Shown here one piece after another: positions 46,430-59,149 of a DNA stretch of 64,000 nt. Both the position numbers and the translations under genes were made by a program. The notes under the pieces were generated by a model that made no database searches, had not been told where the DNA came from, and was given only the letters and a program-made list of their open reading frames with translations. How positions within the stretch are numbered: the stretch's first letter is position 1; every line of letters starts with the position of its first letter. Location of the stretch: assembly GCA_027475525.1 (NCBI GenBank), contig JAMWFC010000131.1:434001-498000 (forward strand). Reading direction: 5' to 3'. Source of the DNA: Macrolepiota albuminosa (taxonomy: Eukaryota; Basidiomycota; Agaricomycetes; Agaricales; Agaricaceae).

Positions 46430-49400
46430 AAGATGCCCTAAATTGCGGAATCAACCCCGACGTCTTCTCCACCCTGGTTTCCCATTTTTGTTCCACGACA
46501 CTCGCACAGGACACCCTCACAACTTACCTACCCTCCCACTCCTTGCATTCCCTCCTCCTCAACATCCACCTCACCCCCTCCAAAATCCCCCTTAACACCC
46601 TCGTCTACAGCGGCGCCACCGACAACTTCATCAATGAGGCATTGTCTACCTTAGCCCCGGAACCCGCTCAACAACTCCCGGTCCTGGTACGGCTCTGCCT
46701 TTTTGATGGAGACGCCTCTACGGCAGGGGACATCACTCACTTTGTGTGTATGCCCGTTACTTTCACCAACGGACAGATTCACACCCTCCAGATGTTGATA
46801 ACCAAACTCCACCCTTCCACACCCCTGGTCCTAGGGCTCCCGTGGCTCCGAGACACCAACCCCTGCATCGATTGGCGACATCTTACCCTTTGCCTGACCC
46901 AGGACCCGATGCCCGATGACCAGCAACTCCCCTTTGACATCCCCCACTCTCTGAATCCTACTCCGAAAGACGGGCCCCCACCACCCCCCGGACTCCAGTC
47001 CTGCTCGTCCTGATCCTTCGTCATCAATGCCAGGCTGGACGGCGCCCTGGGACCGATATTGGCCCTCATCGACAGTGTGTAAGGGCGACCTCTAGAGGCT
47101 GTGGCTCAGTCACACAGCTGGCAGAGGGAGATCCAAAGTGTATTAGAATATATACTGACAATATCAAGGTAGCTACTCACCTGGCAGAGGGAGATCCAAA
47201 GAGAACAAGTCTGGGGATTCCCTATGCCAGGTTGGACGCTTCTGGGGCCTCTGAAGCATGGGAAACAACTGTACAGTACAACAAAACCTTAAAAACTCGA
47301 AAATTGACTAACCAAACAAGTGTGCAAACAAGGGAGGAAAACTCCGGACTTTAGAAGTCAGAAAGGCAAACTCCGGCTTATCTAAGCAGCCTGGAGCGGT
47401 GCTGAAGGGCCCACACTTGTCTGAGTGATAGCTAAAGAACCAGAGCACCTTAAAGGTTGAGAATAGTACTAACAGATAGTGTTGAAAAAGTAGTAACAGC
47501 AAAATGAGAGAATGACAGAAGAAATAAGGAAGTGAATGAAAGGAGAGTGAAGAAATAAAGAGTGAAAGAAGAAAGGAATGAGGAGTCCCCTGACACAGTG
47601 GAGCCACTGGAGTTTTCATCAGCGACGCCCTTGACCTCCCCCACGACTCTCTCAACCAGCCCCTCCACCTGCAACGCCTTGACGGCACCCCCTCCTCCTC
47701 CGGCCCCATCCAGAGGTCTCACTCGGGATGCGTGACCCTGGACAACGACTATGAATTCACCTCCAACTTCCTGGCTGCGCAACACGAACCCCGACATTGA
47801 TTGGAGGACGCTTACCATGACCTTCCCGGGACCCGAAGACCACCCTTCGACCACCATGCACCTCCGGGCCCTAGGGAGCGACCCAATGTCCGACACCCCT
47901 GGGACAACAACCGCGCCCTCCATGCATACGCCACCCACGCCCGTCCGAGCCTGCAAGGCCCCTGATTGACCCCCAAACATCCCTCGGAACAAGTACAAAG
48001 GGCCGAACTACCCTGGCCCGTCTCAGACACGCATCAAACCCACTCCAGCTGATGCGTCCACGACTCCAATCAATCCGAACGCACTTGACATTAGGATCAT
48101 TGGAGCCGCCCCCTTTGCCTGTCTCATGAAGGATGGAACACCCACGTTTCAGCTACACACCTTGCCGTCTCTCCTGGAAGAACATCTACAAGGAGACGCT
48201 ATTCCCCCGGAAAAGAAAACCGAGGAGCAGATCCTCCAAGAGTAGTTCCCCTAGAATATCACAAGTTCGCTGACGTATTCTCCAAAGGAGACACCAAGAA
48301 GATTCCCCCTCACCGCCCCTATGACCATACTATCGACCGCAAGGAAGGAGCTGCCCCCCCTTTTGGCAAGGTGTACAACATGTCGGAAGTCGAACTCCAG
48401 GCCCTGAAGGACTACCTCGATGAAATGCTTGGTAAGGGATTCATCCGACTCTCTGCCTCCACCGCTGGAGCCCTGGTTCTATTCGCCAAGAAGAAGGACG
48501 GTTCGCTCCGACTCTGTGTCGACTACCAGGGACTCAATAGGATCACCAAGAAGAACCGCTACCTGCTCCCACTCATCGGCGATCTGGTCGATCGACTCCG
48601 CAGTGCCAAGGTTTACACAAAAATCAACCTCCGCTCCAGCTACAACAACGTCTGCATCACCCTGGGACATGAGTGGAAAACTGCGTTCCATACGCGGTAT
48701 GGTCTGTTTGAGTACCTTGTAATGCCTTTCAGAATGACTAACTCCCCCGCCACGTTCCAATACTTCATGAACGACATCTTCCACGACATGAGCGACGTCT
48801 TCGTGATCGTCTACTTGGACGACATCCTCATCTACTCCAACTCGAAGGAGGACCACCAGAAGCACGTCCAGCAAGTCCTCAAATGCCTCCGAGAGCATAA
48901 CCTCCACGCCAAGCCTGAGAAGTGTTCATTTCACACGGAAGAGGTTGAGTATCTTGGCATTATCGTATCCCCAAATGGCATTCGCATGGACCCCCACAAG
49001 GTCGAGGCCATCGTCAACTGGCCGCAACCCCGGAATGTCAAGGAAGTACAATCCTTCTTGGGTTTTGCTAACTTCTACCAGAGGTTTATAGACAACTACT
49101 CCGGTATCATGAAACCCCTCAACCGGCTCACATGCAAGGACGTTGCCTGGAACTGGGACAGTAAATGCCAAAGCGTCTTTAACCTGCTCAAGGAGGCTTT
49201 CACAGTTGCCCCCGTACTCCGGCACTATGACCCAGCCCTCCCAATTATCCTAGAATGTGATGCCTCCGACTACGCCATCGCCGGGATTCTCTCGCAGATG
49301 GGATCTGACGGTGGGGAGCCCCGGCCAGTCGCATTCTACACCCGGTCCATGATTGATGCCGAGCTCAACTACGACATCTATGACAAGGAGCTCCTCGCCA

Positions 49401-51196
49401 TTGTCGAAGCCTTCAAACAATGGCAAGCATACCTCGAGGGAGCCCGGCACCGGATCCAGGTCTACTCAGATCACAATAACCTGCAGTACTTCACCACGAC
49501 CAAGCAACTTAGTCAATGGCAGGCCTGATGGTCCAAGATCCTCTCGGAGTACGACTTTACAATCCAGTACCGCCCAGGACGACTTGGAGCTAAACCCAAT
49601 GCCCTCACCCGCTGACCGGACATCTATCCCAAGAAGTTGTTCGAGGCGGAACACAATGTGTTCAATCATTGCGTGGTGATCCCTCCTGAACATCTGAATG
49701 CCATACTAATCTTAAACAACGAAGGAACCCTGAGCCAGATCCGCCGCACCCCCTGAGACAAGTACTTCACCGACCATGACCCCCACAAACCCCCCGATGG
49801 AACTGCCCGGGACCCTGCTTTCTCCTTGTCCCCCGACAAAAAACTCCTCCTCTGAGACAGCTGCATCTACGTCCTGGATCACGCCCAACTCCGCTACAAC
49901 GTTCTCCGCCAACACCACGACTACAAGCTCCAGGGACACCCTGGAATACATAAGACCCTCCAGCTTATCTCCCGGACTTACTTTTGGCTAGGGCTGAAGA
50001 AGGATGTGACCTGCTACATTCGATTGTGTGAACCCTGCCTCCAGGCCAAGGTCCCCTGACACCAACCATACGGTCTCCTGAAACTCCTGCCAGTCGGACG
50101 ACCCCCCTGGTTTTCCATATCCCTGGACCACATCGTCAAACTCCCAGAATCTGAAGGGTTTGATGCCATTCTCGTTGTTGTGTGTAGGCTAACCAAACAG
50201 GGCATCTTCCTACCCTGCCACACCATGGACACCGTCCCGGACTTCGCCTGGCTGTTCCTCGAGCACGTCTTTGCCAAACATGGACTCCCGGACGACATCG
50301 TCTCCGACCGTGGCCCCCTCTTCATGTCCAAGTTTTGGACTTCCCTGTGTAAGGCACTTGAAGTAAAAACTAACCTCTCTACCGCCTACCACCCCGAAAC
50401 CGACGGCCAAACCGAAAGGGTCAACCAGTCTCTCGAGCAGTACCTCCAACTGTACGTCAACTACTTGCAGGATGACTGGCGCGCTGAACTCCCCCTGGCC
50501 GAGTTCACCTACAACAACACGCCGCACTCTGCCACCGGGGTATCCCCCTTCTTTGCCAACAAGGGATACCACCCTCGACTGACACTCTCGCTCCGGGACA
50601 TCCCGTCGCACGCCGCCCACAAGGTCGCCCAGGATCTCCAGTCCCTTCACAAGTTTCTCTGGAAAGAGATCGACACCGCAAACCAGGCCTATGCGAAACA
50701 TGCCGACCAGAAACGGGAAGACACCCTCGACTGGACCCCTGGGACAAAGGTATGGTTAGATCGACGCCACCTCTGCACCTGCCGGCCCTCCCCAAAACTC
50801 GATCACAAGCGCCTCGGCCCATTCAAAATTTTGAAGAAGGTTTCATCCCACGCCTACCAGATCGAGCTTCCCCCAGGACTTAAAGGCCTGCACCCGGTAT
50901 TCCACGTCCGCCTCCTGAAACAACACCCCCCAGATCCCTTCTCCAAACGACGGCCTGAACCCCCTCCCCCGGTCGAGGTCAAGGATGAGTACCACTACGA
51001 GGTTGAAGACATCCTCGACTCACGGAATATCCATGGACGATCCCACTTCCTTGTACAGTGGAAGGGATACGGCCTGGAGGACGACACTTGGAAACTGCAC
51101 CGAAACCTTGAAGGTGCCCTCAACAAACTCTGGGACTTCCAGCAGCGGCATCTGGAAAACGACCTCTCTGGGCACAGGACTCACAGACAGCAGTAG
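46430..51196 (+). pseudogene. pol: E2 pol: tandem proteases, RT, RNase H, integrase, chromodomain (decayed)
   Basis: Protease 1 at 46,600-46,900 has its active-site DSGAT changed to YSGAT, then [13 protein letters not shown]. Protease 2 begins ALIDS at 47,060-47,076, is split by a solo LTR, and resumes [15 protein letters not shown] at 47,600. RT and RNase H are open from 48,371 to 49,528 (CVDYQGLN, YLDD at about 48,813, ECDASDYAIAG, YSDHNNLQYF). Integrase is broken by stops from 49,526 to 50,180 and then open to 51,196: [28 protein letters not shown], and the chromodomain [20 protein letters not shown]. Arg is retained at the site of the E1 integrase stop. It supports the E1 domain order independently. 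Confidence 0.9.
47078..47595 (-). mobile_element. Solo LTR in the second protease of E2
   Basis: 518 bp, TGTAAGGGCGACC...CCCCTGACA, perfect CAGTG target duplication (47,073-47,077; 47,596-47,600). Same family as 25,313 and 58,627; LTR sense taken as minus from E3. It splits the catalytic Asp-Ser-Gly of protease 2, and so post-dates E2. Confidence 0.95.
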
Positions 51197-51439
51197 TGGG
51201 CGTAACCCCCACCTCTGGGCTCAGTAGGGATTCAACTCCCATGTATATTTTCTGCCCTCTCTAGATCTTACTCCCTTTTAGTACCTTTTCTCACAGTAGC
51301 GCCCCGGAGTTGGGGCAAGGTCTCTTTCCAACTGTCCCGCCACATTACTATTCTTTTTACTTACTCTGGCAGTTCAAGTATATACAATTAATAACGGATT
51401 ACATTATTATACAGGTACCAGGACCAGCGACAAAAAAAA

Positions 51440-53204
51440 GAAGGACCCCTAATACTGGGGCCCTGGATCCCCCTCCCCCTCCACCTCACCTCCCTCCCCC
51501 ACCCCCCCGGGCCAACCTCGGAACCCCTCCCCCCTTCCCCATCCCTCCCGGACCGTGCTTCCACAGTGCCTCCTCCGCCAACTGCTCCCAGGATGGGAGG
51601 GGCTCGCCCTCGTCCAAAACCCTCTCAAACCATGAATCAGGAGCGGGCACGTTCCTCCGCCGGTGTGCCAATACCACTCGCCCCAGCAAGTCGAGGCCCG
51701 GGGGTCGTCATGTCCGGGCGCTGCCCCTCCTGCAGCGACGCAAGTGCTGTGGCCACCACGTCCAAAAGCAAACGGTGCTCCCAAGCCCAGCCTGGAAATG
51801 TCAATGGGAGACCAAGTCCGGGAAGAAGGAGACTTACTTAACGAGGCCATGCGGGCCACCACTACATCTCGGCGCAGAGCCTCCACCAACCCCTGACTCC
51901 CTGGAAGCCCCACCCCCTGCCCAAGCCTCACCCTCAGGGCCTCTAGCTCGGCCTCCATTTCCCCCTGGGCGACCCTGGCCTTCTCCAGGTCCCGGATCAT
52001 CTCCTCCAGACCCTCCTCCAGACCCCTCCCGGCCGCTGCCTCCTTCCTCATCCTCTCCTCGCGACCCCCCTGCTCCCGCCCGTCCCACTCCTGCAAAATT
52101 TTGATGTTGTGAGCTAGGAGCCCCCCAGACAAGGGGGAGAACTCTGCAGGAGATAGGCATGGGAGGGAGACCGGGGATGGGGTCCCCAGGGGCAGACGCG
52201 CCCTCTTGGAGGGCCCCAGGGAGGGACTGGGCGACGCCCGCCTCTTCTCTTTGTTGGGGTGCCCCCCACGACCCTCGTGACTGCCGGTCCCAGCCCAGGT
52301 CACCCGACGGGTGATCAGGACCACAGGCCAGCCCCAGCCCCCCACCTGGACGACCCCTTGGCCCCCCGACTCCCCACTGGGCGCCTCTGCAGGCGCTGCA
52401 GGCACCTCCTCCACCGGCTCCACCATCCAATCCCGCTCCTCGACTCCCATCCTCCGGATGACCCCCCCCAGCGGCTACCCCTGCTCCCAGGAGACACAAC
52501 GTGCCCTCCACAGCGCCGACACGGAGCACCACTTGTGGTTGAGACAGCAGGCCTTGCAGACGGACGTATCCTGGCAGGACGAGGGGCCCAGAACCTTGAA
52601 CAAGCACAGGACCACTCGTTGGGCGCAGTGCAAGCACTGCACCAAATTAAGCAAGGAAGACCAGAGGTAGGAGACCACTCACTGGTCTGTTGCTCACGTA
52701 CCAGGCATGGGCAGGTAGACCCCGGAGCCTCTCCAGGGCCTCCCCAAACAACTTCTGCGTCACGGCCGCCCACGCAACACATTGATCTTCCGGGACCTCT
52801 GAAACGGTCCCTATCGCCATCCCGGAACAACGGAAACGGGGGGCAGGCAGCCTAGGGCAGGGAGGGGGGTGCGGATGGGGAGGGTGGACAGTCATCTGTG
52901 CAAAGGTGGGCACGGGACGACTCAAACAGGACTCCAGAGGGACACTGGAACCTGCATCGGGAACAGGCTCTGGGAGCCAGCTGGGACCCGCCTTCAGAAC
53001 AGTAATATTGTGTTGTTCTGAAAAAGGAAGGTCAGTAACGACAAGCGAGCGGCGCAAGAAGCACTCACGTTGTTGCACAAGCGCCGCCATGCACTCCCAG
53101 TCCAGACAGGCTTGGTACCGTGTGTCCCGGGCTTCCCAGGCCATGAGGGGCGCGACCTTGTTAGTTTGTGGGGGTGTCGGGGAATGCGTTGGTGTATACG
53201 ACAT
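51440..53204 (-). pseudogene. E2 antisense spliced gene, homologue of the E1 gene
   Basis: Starts 129 bp inside the 3' LTR at ATG 53,204 (MSYTPTHSPTPPQTNKVAPL). The first intron (minus sense GTGAGTGC to TTTTTCAG, with TTACTGAC branch site, about 53,020-53,070) is conserved in place with E1 though its sequence is not. The Cys exon reads CLHCAQRVVLC, SSCQDTSVCKACCLNHKWC (about 52,530-52,640), a seven-cysteine version of the E1 motif, then WRARCVSWEQG and a TAG where E1 has Trp. The basic KRRASPSPSLGPSKRAR segment and the Glu/Arg-rich helix (about 51,900-52,120) are kept. The conserved intron and the cysteines, against general decay, suggest past protein-level selection. Function unknown. Confidence 0.7.
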
Positions 53205-53320
53205 GGTTGAGTTTGATGGTAAAATTTTTTTTCGATACGTGGCAGGTCAGGTGCTGGATCCCACAATTGGACCCCGGTCCAAACCACCGGCTGCGTGTGC
53301 CTCGGAGGGTCTTGGCGCTG

Positions 53321-53332
53321 AGGGGGGGGTGA
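53321..53332 (+). promoter_or_regulatory. E2 polypurine tract
   Basis: AGGGGGGGGTGA directly before the 3' LTR. Confidence 0.8.
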
Positions 53333-54150
53333 TGTCACAACCCCTCCCCTCCGGACCTGCCCCAGGACACCCCTGGAACACCATCCAGGACCCTCCCTCC
53401 AACCCCACAGGACACGCCCTGCCATCACGACTACCGACACTGCCATCACGCGCATTAAGGACCACCATCAGCTGCCACCAGCCCCAATCAACAATCAGAT
53501 CATGCGACTTGCTTCCAGCCATCACGCATCACGCATCACAGCTCCCTCCACGCCAATTGATTGCGTGCCCCACATACACGATCCAAGTATACAGTCCCTG
53601 CCCGCTACTACAATGGGGAACTACGCTATAAGTACTATGGAACTGGGTCTCGGGTTCCGGGGTGTCTGGGATGGTTTCCGGGAGTCATTGATTCGCTAGT
53701 CTTGATATTAACTTGGATAACTTTGATTGTTGCATGCCCTTTGCTTGATTGGTATGCACTGACTGGCACGCTTTTGACTGGCACGCTTGAATAACCGCGT
53801 GCTCTAAGTTTGGTACGTACTTTGCAACTTTAACTTGCTAACTTGGGCTTTTGACTGGCACGCTTGAATAACCGCGTGCTCTAAGTTTGGTACGTACTTT
53901 GCAACTTTAACTTGCTAACTTGGTCTCATCTTAGAACCTCCGGTTCACGACTCGACCCCCACCCAATCCCCCAGCTACTTACAACCCAAAACCCCCGGAC
54001 TGAGTCCCCTCTCCCAGAATTACCCCCACCCATGTCTTGAATCCCGGAGTCCTAGCCCCGGAGTTCCAGACACCCGAGTATCTGTAGATCAAGTTCCCAT
54101 TGTAAGGGCGTTGCTTTCCCAGAAAGCCCCCGACTCAGCGGAACCTGACA
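53333..54150 (+). repeat. E2 3' LTR with an 83-bp inversion
   Basis: 818 bp including a 77-bp duplication (53,771-53,924). Segment 53,609-53,691 is the reverse complement of the matching segment 43,084-43,166 of the 5' LTR; E1's LTRs agree with the 5' LTR orientation. The inverted piece holds the TATA-like box. Confidence 0.9.
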
Positions 54151-57100
54151 CCCTTTACCCCAAGCATAAGACTTTCCAGGGGTGCATTGACGAGTGGCAT
54201 TGACAAAACCTGGGGAACCTAGCGACCGGTAACCTAAACAGTGCAGCGACAACAGAAGCAGAAACGACTCCCCAACAAGCGCTAATTCACGAGGTATTCC
54301 AGCTTAACGCTGTCAGCGACCGACCTACATTGTCACGCAAAGAGAGAATTGAGATGCTGGAAAAGGAATTGAAGTCGCTAAAGAATCAGGTCTTCAATGG
54401 AGTAGAGATCAGAAAGGGCAAGCAGCCTTTGAAGGACTATAGACCCTCAAGCACCACAACAGACCCCACCCCAACAAAAGCTTTGACCTCTAGTGCTAAC
54501 GAAGACATACCAGAAGCAACCAAGGCACCTGCCATTATGGAGCTGCCACTACATCCTTATGCTGGCCTTGGGGGCAACTATGTCCCACCCCTTAATTGCA
54601 ACTTTGGAGCACCAGAAAAACCATTGGGTGGCTATCGACCAATGGTGCCTATATACGACCTAGAAAAGTCAAAGGTAGTTTTCGATTGCATTATGCAGAG
54701 TCAGGTTATGCTATTGGTAGGAGAGTTATGCAGTGTGGTGCCAGACATCAGGAACCAGATGCGTACCACAGTTACCCCTCGACAAAACGTAGCTAACAAT
54801 GTAACAACGCTGGACAAATGCGACGATGTGCTACCTGGGTTTGTGTATATCATGCAAACTGCAGCCCCAGAGACCAAAAAAGAGGCCGCACCATCTAAGG
54901 AAGCTACATCCATTGACCCAGTTGAGACCTACCTTAAGTCGCTAAGATGTAGCAACAATCCCGCTATCCTGACTGTAGCTCAGGACTCTCACACTATTTG
55001 TTTGATCATGCTGACTGTAGATGGAAAAAGTGAAATCGAGTCTATTGTGGATAGTGTGGATCTCAGATCATTTCTATGGCTGCTGATGTCACTAACAAAC
55101 TTGGCATCATTTACAATCTGACGATTATTCCTAATATGCAAAGCATTAATGGCACTATCAATCAATCTTCAGAAATGGCCCAAAACATTCCATGTGCTAT
55201 TGGCAACCTTACGTTTTACTTGCAAATTCACATTCTCAGGTCACCCACATATGACTTACTATTAGGAAGGCCCTTTGACATGCTAACTTGATCAGTAGTC
55301 AAGACGACATCCAAAAACAAAGGTCCCAACATTTCCACAGGGGAAATTCCAAAAGCCTGGACCAAGAAAATGACCTTACATTAGCAACAATCCCTATGAG
55401 TGTTTTCCAGCACCATCGAGGAGATGAGTGATGAGGATCATGAAAATGAAGCGCTTATTTTGGACTATAATCATCAAACCAGATGAGTAACTCATATATC
55501 ACATACCCCTTTAGCCCCTGAAATTTTGGACTCTTCTTTGTCACTTACCAGCAAAGCTTTATCATACCTATACCTCACAGCTTCAGATATTGCTGAAAAC
55601 CTTTCAACAGACACTTACTTTGTTTCTACGCCTGACGTTAAAGAACCTTTGATATCTGGTTTCGCCAGAAATCAAAGTTCTACATATAATGTGTTTGCTA
55701 ACAATAGTACCCCTAAGCACAAAGGGGTTCAGGTCAAAAAGAAGTACAAGCCCATAGCGCTTAAAACAAAACTGGTAGCGAGTACCATGCTTGAAGAATT
55801 TTAGATTGAAAGAAAGATAATTGGTGATCTATTAGCAACACTTCCCAAACTTGACCTGAATCCACTGCTCTTTGAACCCACAGAACGGTTTATGGCAGAA
55901 CAAAAGGTGCTATTCCTAAGCACCCATGATACAGGCTTTCTATCAAAGGTGGAACTAGATGTACTAGTCAACATTATGCGGAAGCAAAACAAAGCATTTG
56001 CTGAGGAAGACTCAGAGCACGGTAAACTTAGGACTGACTTCTTTCCACCAGTAGTTATACCGACTATTCCCCACATGCCATGGACTGAGCATAACCAACC
56101 AATCCCACCCAGAATAGAAGCTGAAGTATGCCAGATTATTCATTCTAAGATAGCGGCAGGCATATATGAGCCTTTTAATTCGGCTTACCGCTCATGATGA
56201 TTTTGCATCCTCAAGAAAAATGGGAAGCTACATATAGTTCACAGTTTAAAGCCATTAAACAAAGTCACGATTCGCCATTCAGGAGTACCATCTTTTCCTG
56301 ATCACATCGCTGAGTCCTTTGCAGGCCGCATCTGTGGCACTACCCTGGATTTGTACGTGGGCTATGACAAGCGCTTAATTCATCCTTTCTCCAGAGACTT
56401 AACAACGTTTCAAACACCATTTGGGGTGCTACGGCTAGTAACGCTCCCCATGGGATGGACCAACTTGGTGCCTATATTCTATAACAACATTGCATTTATT
56501 TTACAGCTGGAGATACCTCACCACATCTTTCAATTGCTTAACCCGCTCAGGGGTACCCTTCAAGTTCAGACCTGATCAAATTAATGCCCAAAACGATTTA
56601 GTCAAGATGCTACAGGAAGCAAAGCCCTTGGTGCCCATTGACTATACTACTGCCGATCCTGTCATACTTGCTGTTAACACTTCATACATTGCGGTTGGCT
56701 TCTTCCTGTGTCAGTGCAACAGTGCAAATTACAAGATTAGGTGCTACAACCGCTTTGGGTCAATTACCCTTAATGACAGAGAATTGTGCTACAGTCAGCC
56801 CAAGCTAGACTTATATGGCTTGTTTCGGGCATTTCAAGCACTATGCATGTACCTTATAGGGGTCTGGAATCTGATTTTCAAGGTTGATGCACATTACATT
56901 AAAGGAATGTTGCAAAATCCAGACATCCAACCCTTGGCTAGCATGAATTGCTGGGTTGTAGCAATACTAATGTTCCACTTTGAGTTAGTTCATGTGAAAA
57001 GCACGTTCCATGGGCTGAATGGCTTATCTCAATGCCCACAACAGCCAGAGGATAAGGCACTAGACAAAAGCAACAATGAAGCATTTGACGACTGGATTGA

Positions 57101-58600
57101 TCAACTACACAGGTTTGTCCATATCATTCAGCTACCTATACTCTTGCTTCATGAAGATCAACCAGTCTCCACCTGGTTACACCCTTTGGTGCCGTATCAA
57201 CCTAAACCATATGAGGCGCCATCAACTTTTTACATGGCCAGTATCTATAATGTTGCTAAACCATCTAATGATCTAAAGATAGTCAAGGAACCCAGACCCT
57301 TGTGAGAAGACAGCCAAAAGCTACCATATTCACTGGTACTGCAAAGTGCTAAAGCAAAGGCAGAAGATCAATGAGTGGACCAAGTTAGAAAATGGCTAAA
57401 GGATTTGCAACAACCTCAAAACCTTACTGATGCGGAATATGCCACATTTATTCGATATGCGATGACCTTTTTCTTAACCAAAGACCGACTCTGGTGGTAA
57501 AATAGAGACAGTGTGCACAAGTTAGTAATTAAGCAGGATAGCTGTATCCAAATTCTCTGAGCAATGCATGACGATTTGGGACATTGAGGGCTCTATATGA
57601 TGAGGTCTAACCTACTGGAGCGCTTCTGGTGGCCTCAAGTTAGCGCCGACATTGCATGGTATATACGTACTTGTCATCTTTGCCAGGTCCAACAGACTCA
57701 TCAAGTTCTTATTCCTCCTACAGTAGCGACTCTGGTGCCCTTGTTCAGAAAGATATATGTCGACACTATGCATATGCCCAAGTCCAGATACTACAAGTAT
57801 ATTATTCAAGGCAGGTGTTCCCTAGTACACTGGCCAGAATTTCACATGTTACAACAAGAAAACATGGATGCCATAGCTAAATGGCTGTTTGAAGATGTTA
57901 TCTGTTGATGGGGGGTCCTACACAAGATTGTTACAGACAATGGGGCACCTATAGTTAAGGTGCTGGCTTATTTGGCAAAGAAGTACAATATACAGCATAT
58001 AAGAGTCTCAGAGTACAACAAACAAGCAAATGGTATCATAGAAAGGCCACATTTCAATGTTCAACAAGCATTATTCAAGGTAGTCGATGGCGACGAGAAT
58101 CGCTGGAGTGAAGCAATTTACTCTGTCTTTTGGTCAAAATGGGTAACTGTACAAAAAAGGATGGGCTGCTCCCCTTACTACCCTGCGACTGGTACCCATC
58201 CACTGCTACCGGCTGACATAGTGAAAGTGACTTATTTGCAACCCCTGCCAAATTCACTATTGGCTTCTACGGATATGATTGCTAGACAAGCAATAGATTT
58301 ACAGTGCTGTATAGAGGACCTCAAATGCTTATATGAGACCATATTCCAGGCATGTCAACAAGCAGTGCTACAATTCAAAAGTGAGCATAGCACCACTATA
58401 AGGGACTATAACTTTATAACAGGAGTGCTGGTCCCTATGAGGAACTTGAAAATTGAGGTAACACACAACAAAAAGATGTGACCATGGTATCTAGGACCAC
58501 TCATAGTAGTTTCCCATAACAGGGAGGAGCCTACATGCTTTGTGAATTGGACGGCTCAGTTTTGCATTGACCAGTAGCAGTGTTCCAACTCATTCCCTAC
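54151..58600 (+). pseudogene. pol: E4 pol: protease, RT (deleted), RNase H, integrase, decayed
   Basis: It continues the E4 frame after E2. 54,330-55,070: ERIEMLEKELKSLKNQVF and the pre-protease region. Protease: IVDS then a 2-nt insertion at about 55,056 shifts the frame, resuming MAADVTNKLGIIYNLTI and ending LLLGRPFDMLT (55,291). RT from about 56,040: IAAGIYEPFNSAYRS, ILKKNGKLH, TLDLYVGYD, TTFQTPFGVLRLVTLPMGW; at about 56,520 it jumps to the RNase H region, so the catalytic YxDD part is deleted. RNase H is readable as VILAVNTSYIAVGFFLCQC, LNDRELCYSQPKLDLYGLFR. Integrase 57,597-58,480: FWWPQVSADIAWYIRTCHLC, VDTMHMP, VTDNGAPIV, NKQANGIIERPHF. This is a well-known Agaricomycete Ty3/gypsy family. 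Not functional. Confidence 0.9.
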
Positions 58601-58626
58601 TTAGCACATGAACACATTTCCCTACC

Positions 58627-59149
58627 TGTAAGGGCGACCTCTAGAGGCTGTGGCTCAGTCACACAGCTGGCAGAGGGAGATCCAAAGTGTATTAGAGTAT
58701 GTACTGACAATATCATAATAACTACTCACCTGGCAGAGGGAGATCCAAAGAGAACAAGTCTAGGGATTCCCTATGCCAGGTTGGACGCTTCTGGGGCTTC
58801 TGAAGCATGGGAAACAACTGTACAGTACAACAAAACCTTAAAAACTCAAAAATTGACTAACCAAACAACTGTGCAAATAAGGCAGGAAAACTCCGGACTT
58901 TAGAAGTCAGAAAGGCAAACTCCAGCTTATATAAGCAGTCTGGAAGCAGTGCTGAAGGGCCCACACTTGTCTGAATGGTAGCTAAAGAACCAGAGCACCT
59001 CAAGGGCTAAGAGTAGTACTAACAGATAGTGTTGAAAGAATAGAAACAGTAAAATGAAATAATGTCAGAAGAAATAAGAGAATGAATGAATGAAGGGAGA
59101 GTGAAGGAATAAGGAGTGAGAAAAGAAAGAAATGAGGAGTCCCCTGACA
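58627..59149 (-). mobile_element. Solo LTR between E4 pol and its antisense gene
   Basis: 523 bp, same family as 25,313 and 47,078. The flanks CTACC and AGCAG do not match, so its target duplication is lost or one side was rearranged. Confidence 0.85.

Larger units (their letters stand above)
42808..54150 (+). mobile_element. E2: chromodomain Ty3/gypsy element, sister of E1, heavily mutated
   Basis: 11.3 kb on the plus strand with CCCTT duplications (42,803-42,807; 54,151-54,155). The gene order is that of E1. Stops and missense changes are many and mostly transitions, so it is older than E1 or was hit harder by C-to-T decay. A solo LTR sits in its second protease, and its right LTR has an 83-bp inversion. 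Confidence 0.9.

Noticed and set aside
51190..51260. tRNA-like B box (GGATTCAACTCCC) after E2 pol, also in E1
   Set aside because: No matching A box at the right distance; likely just conserved 3' element sequence.
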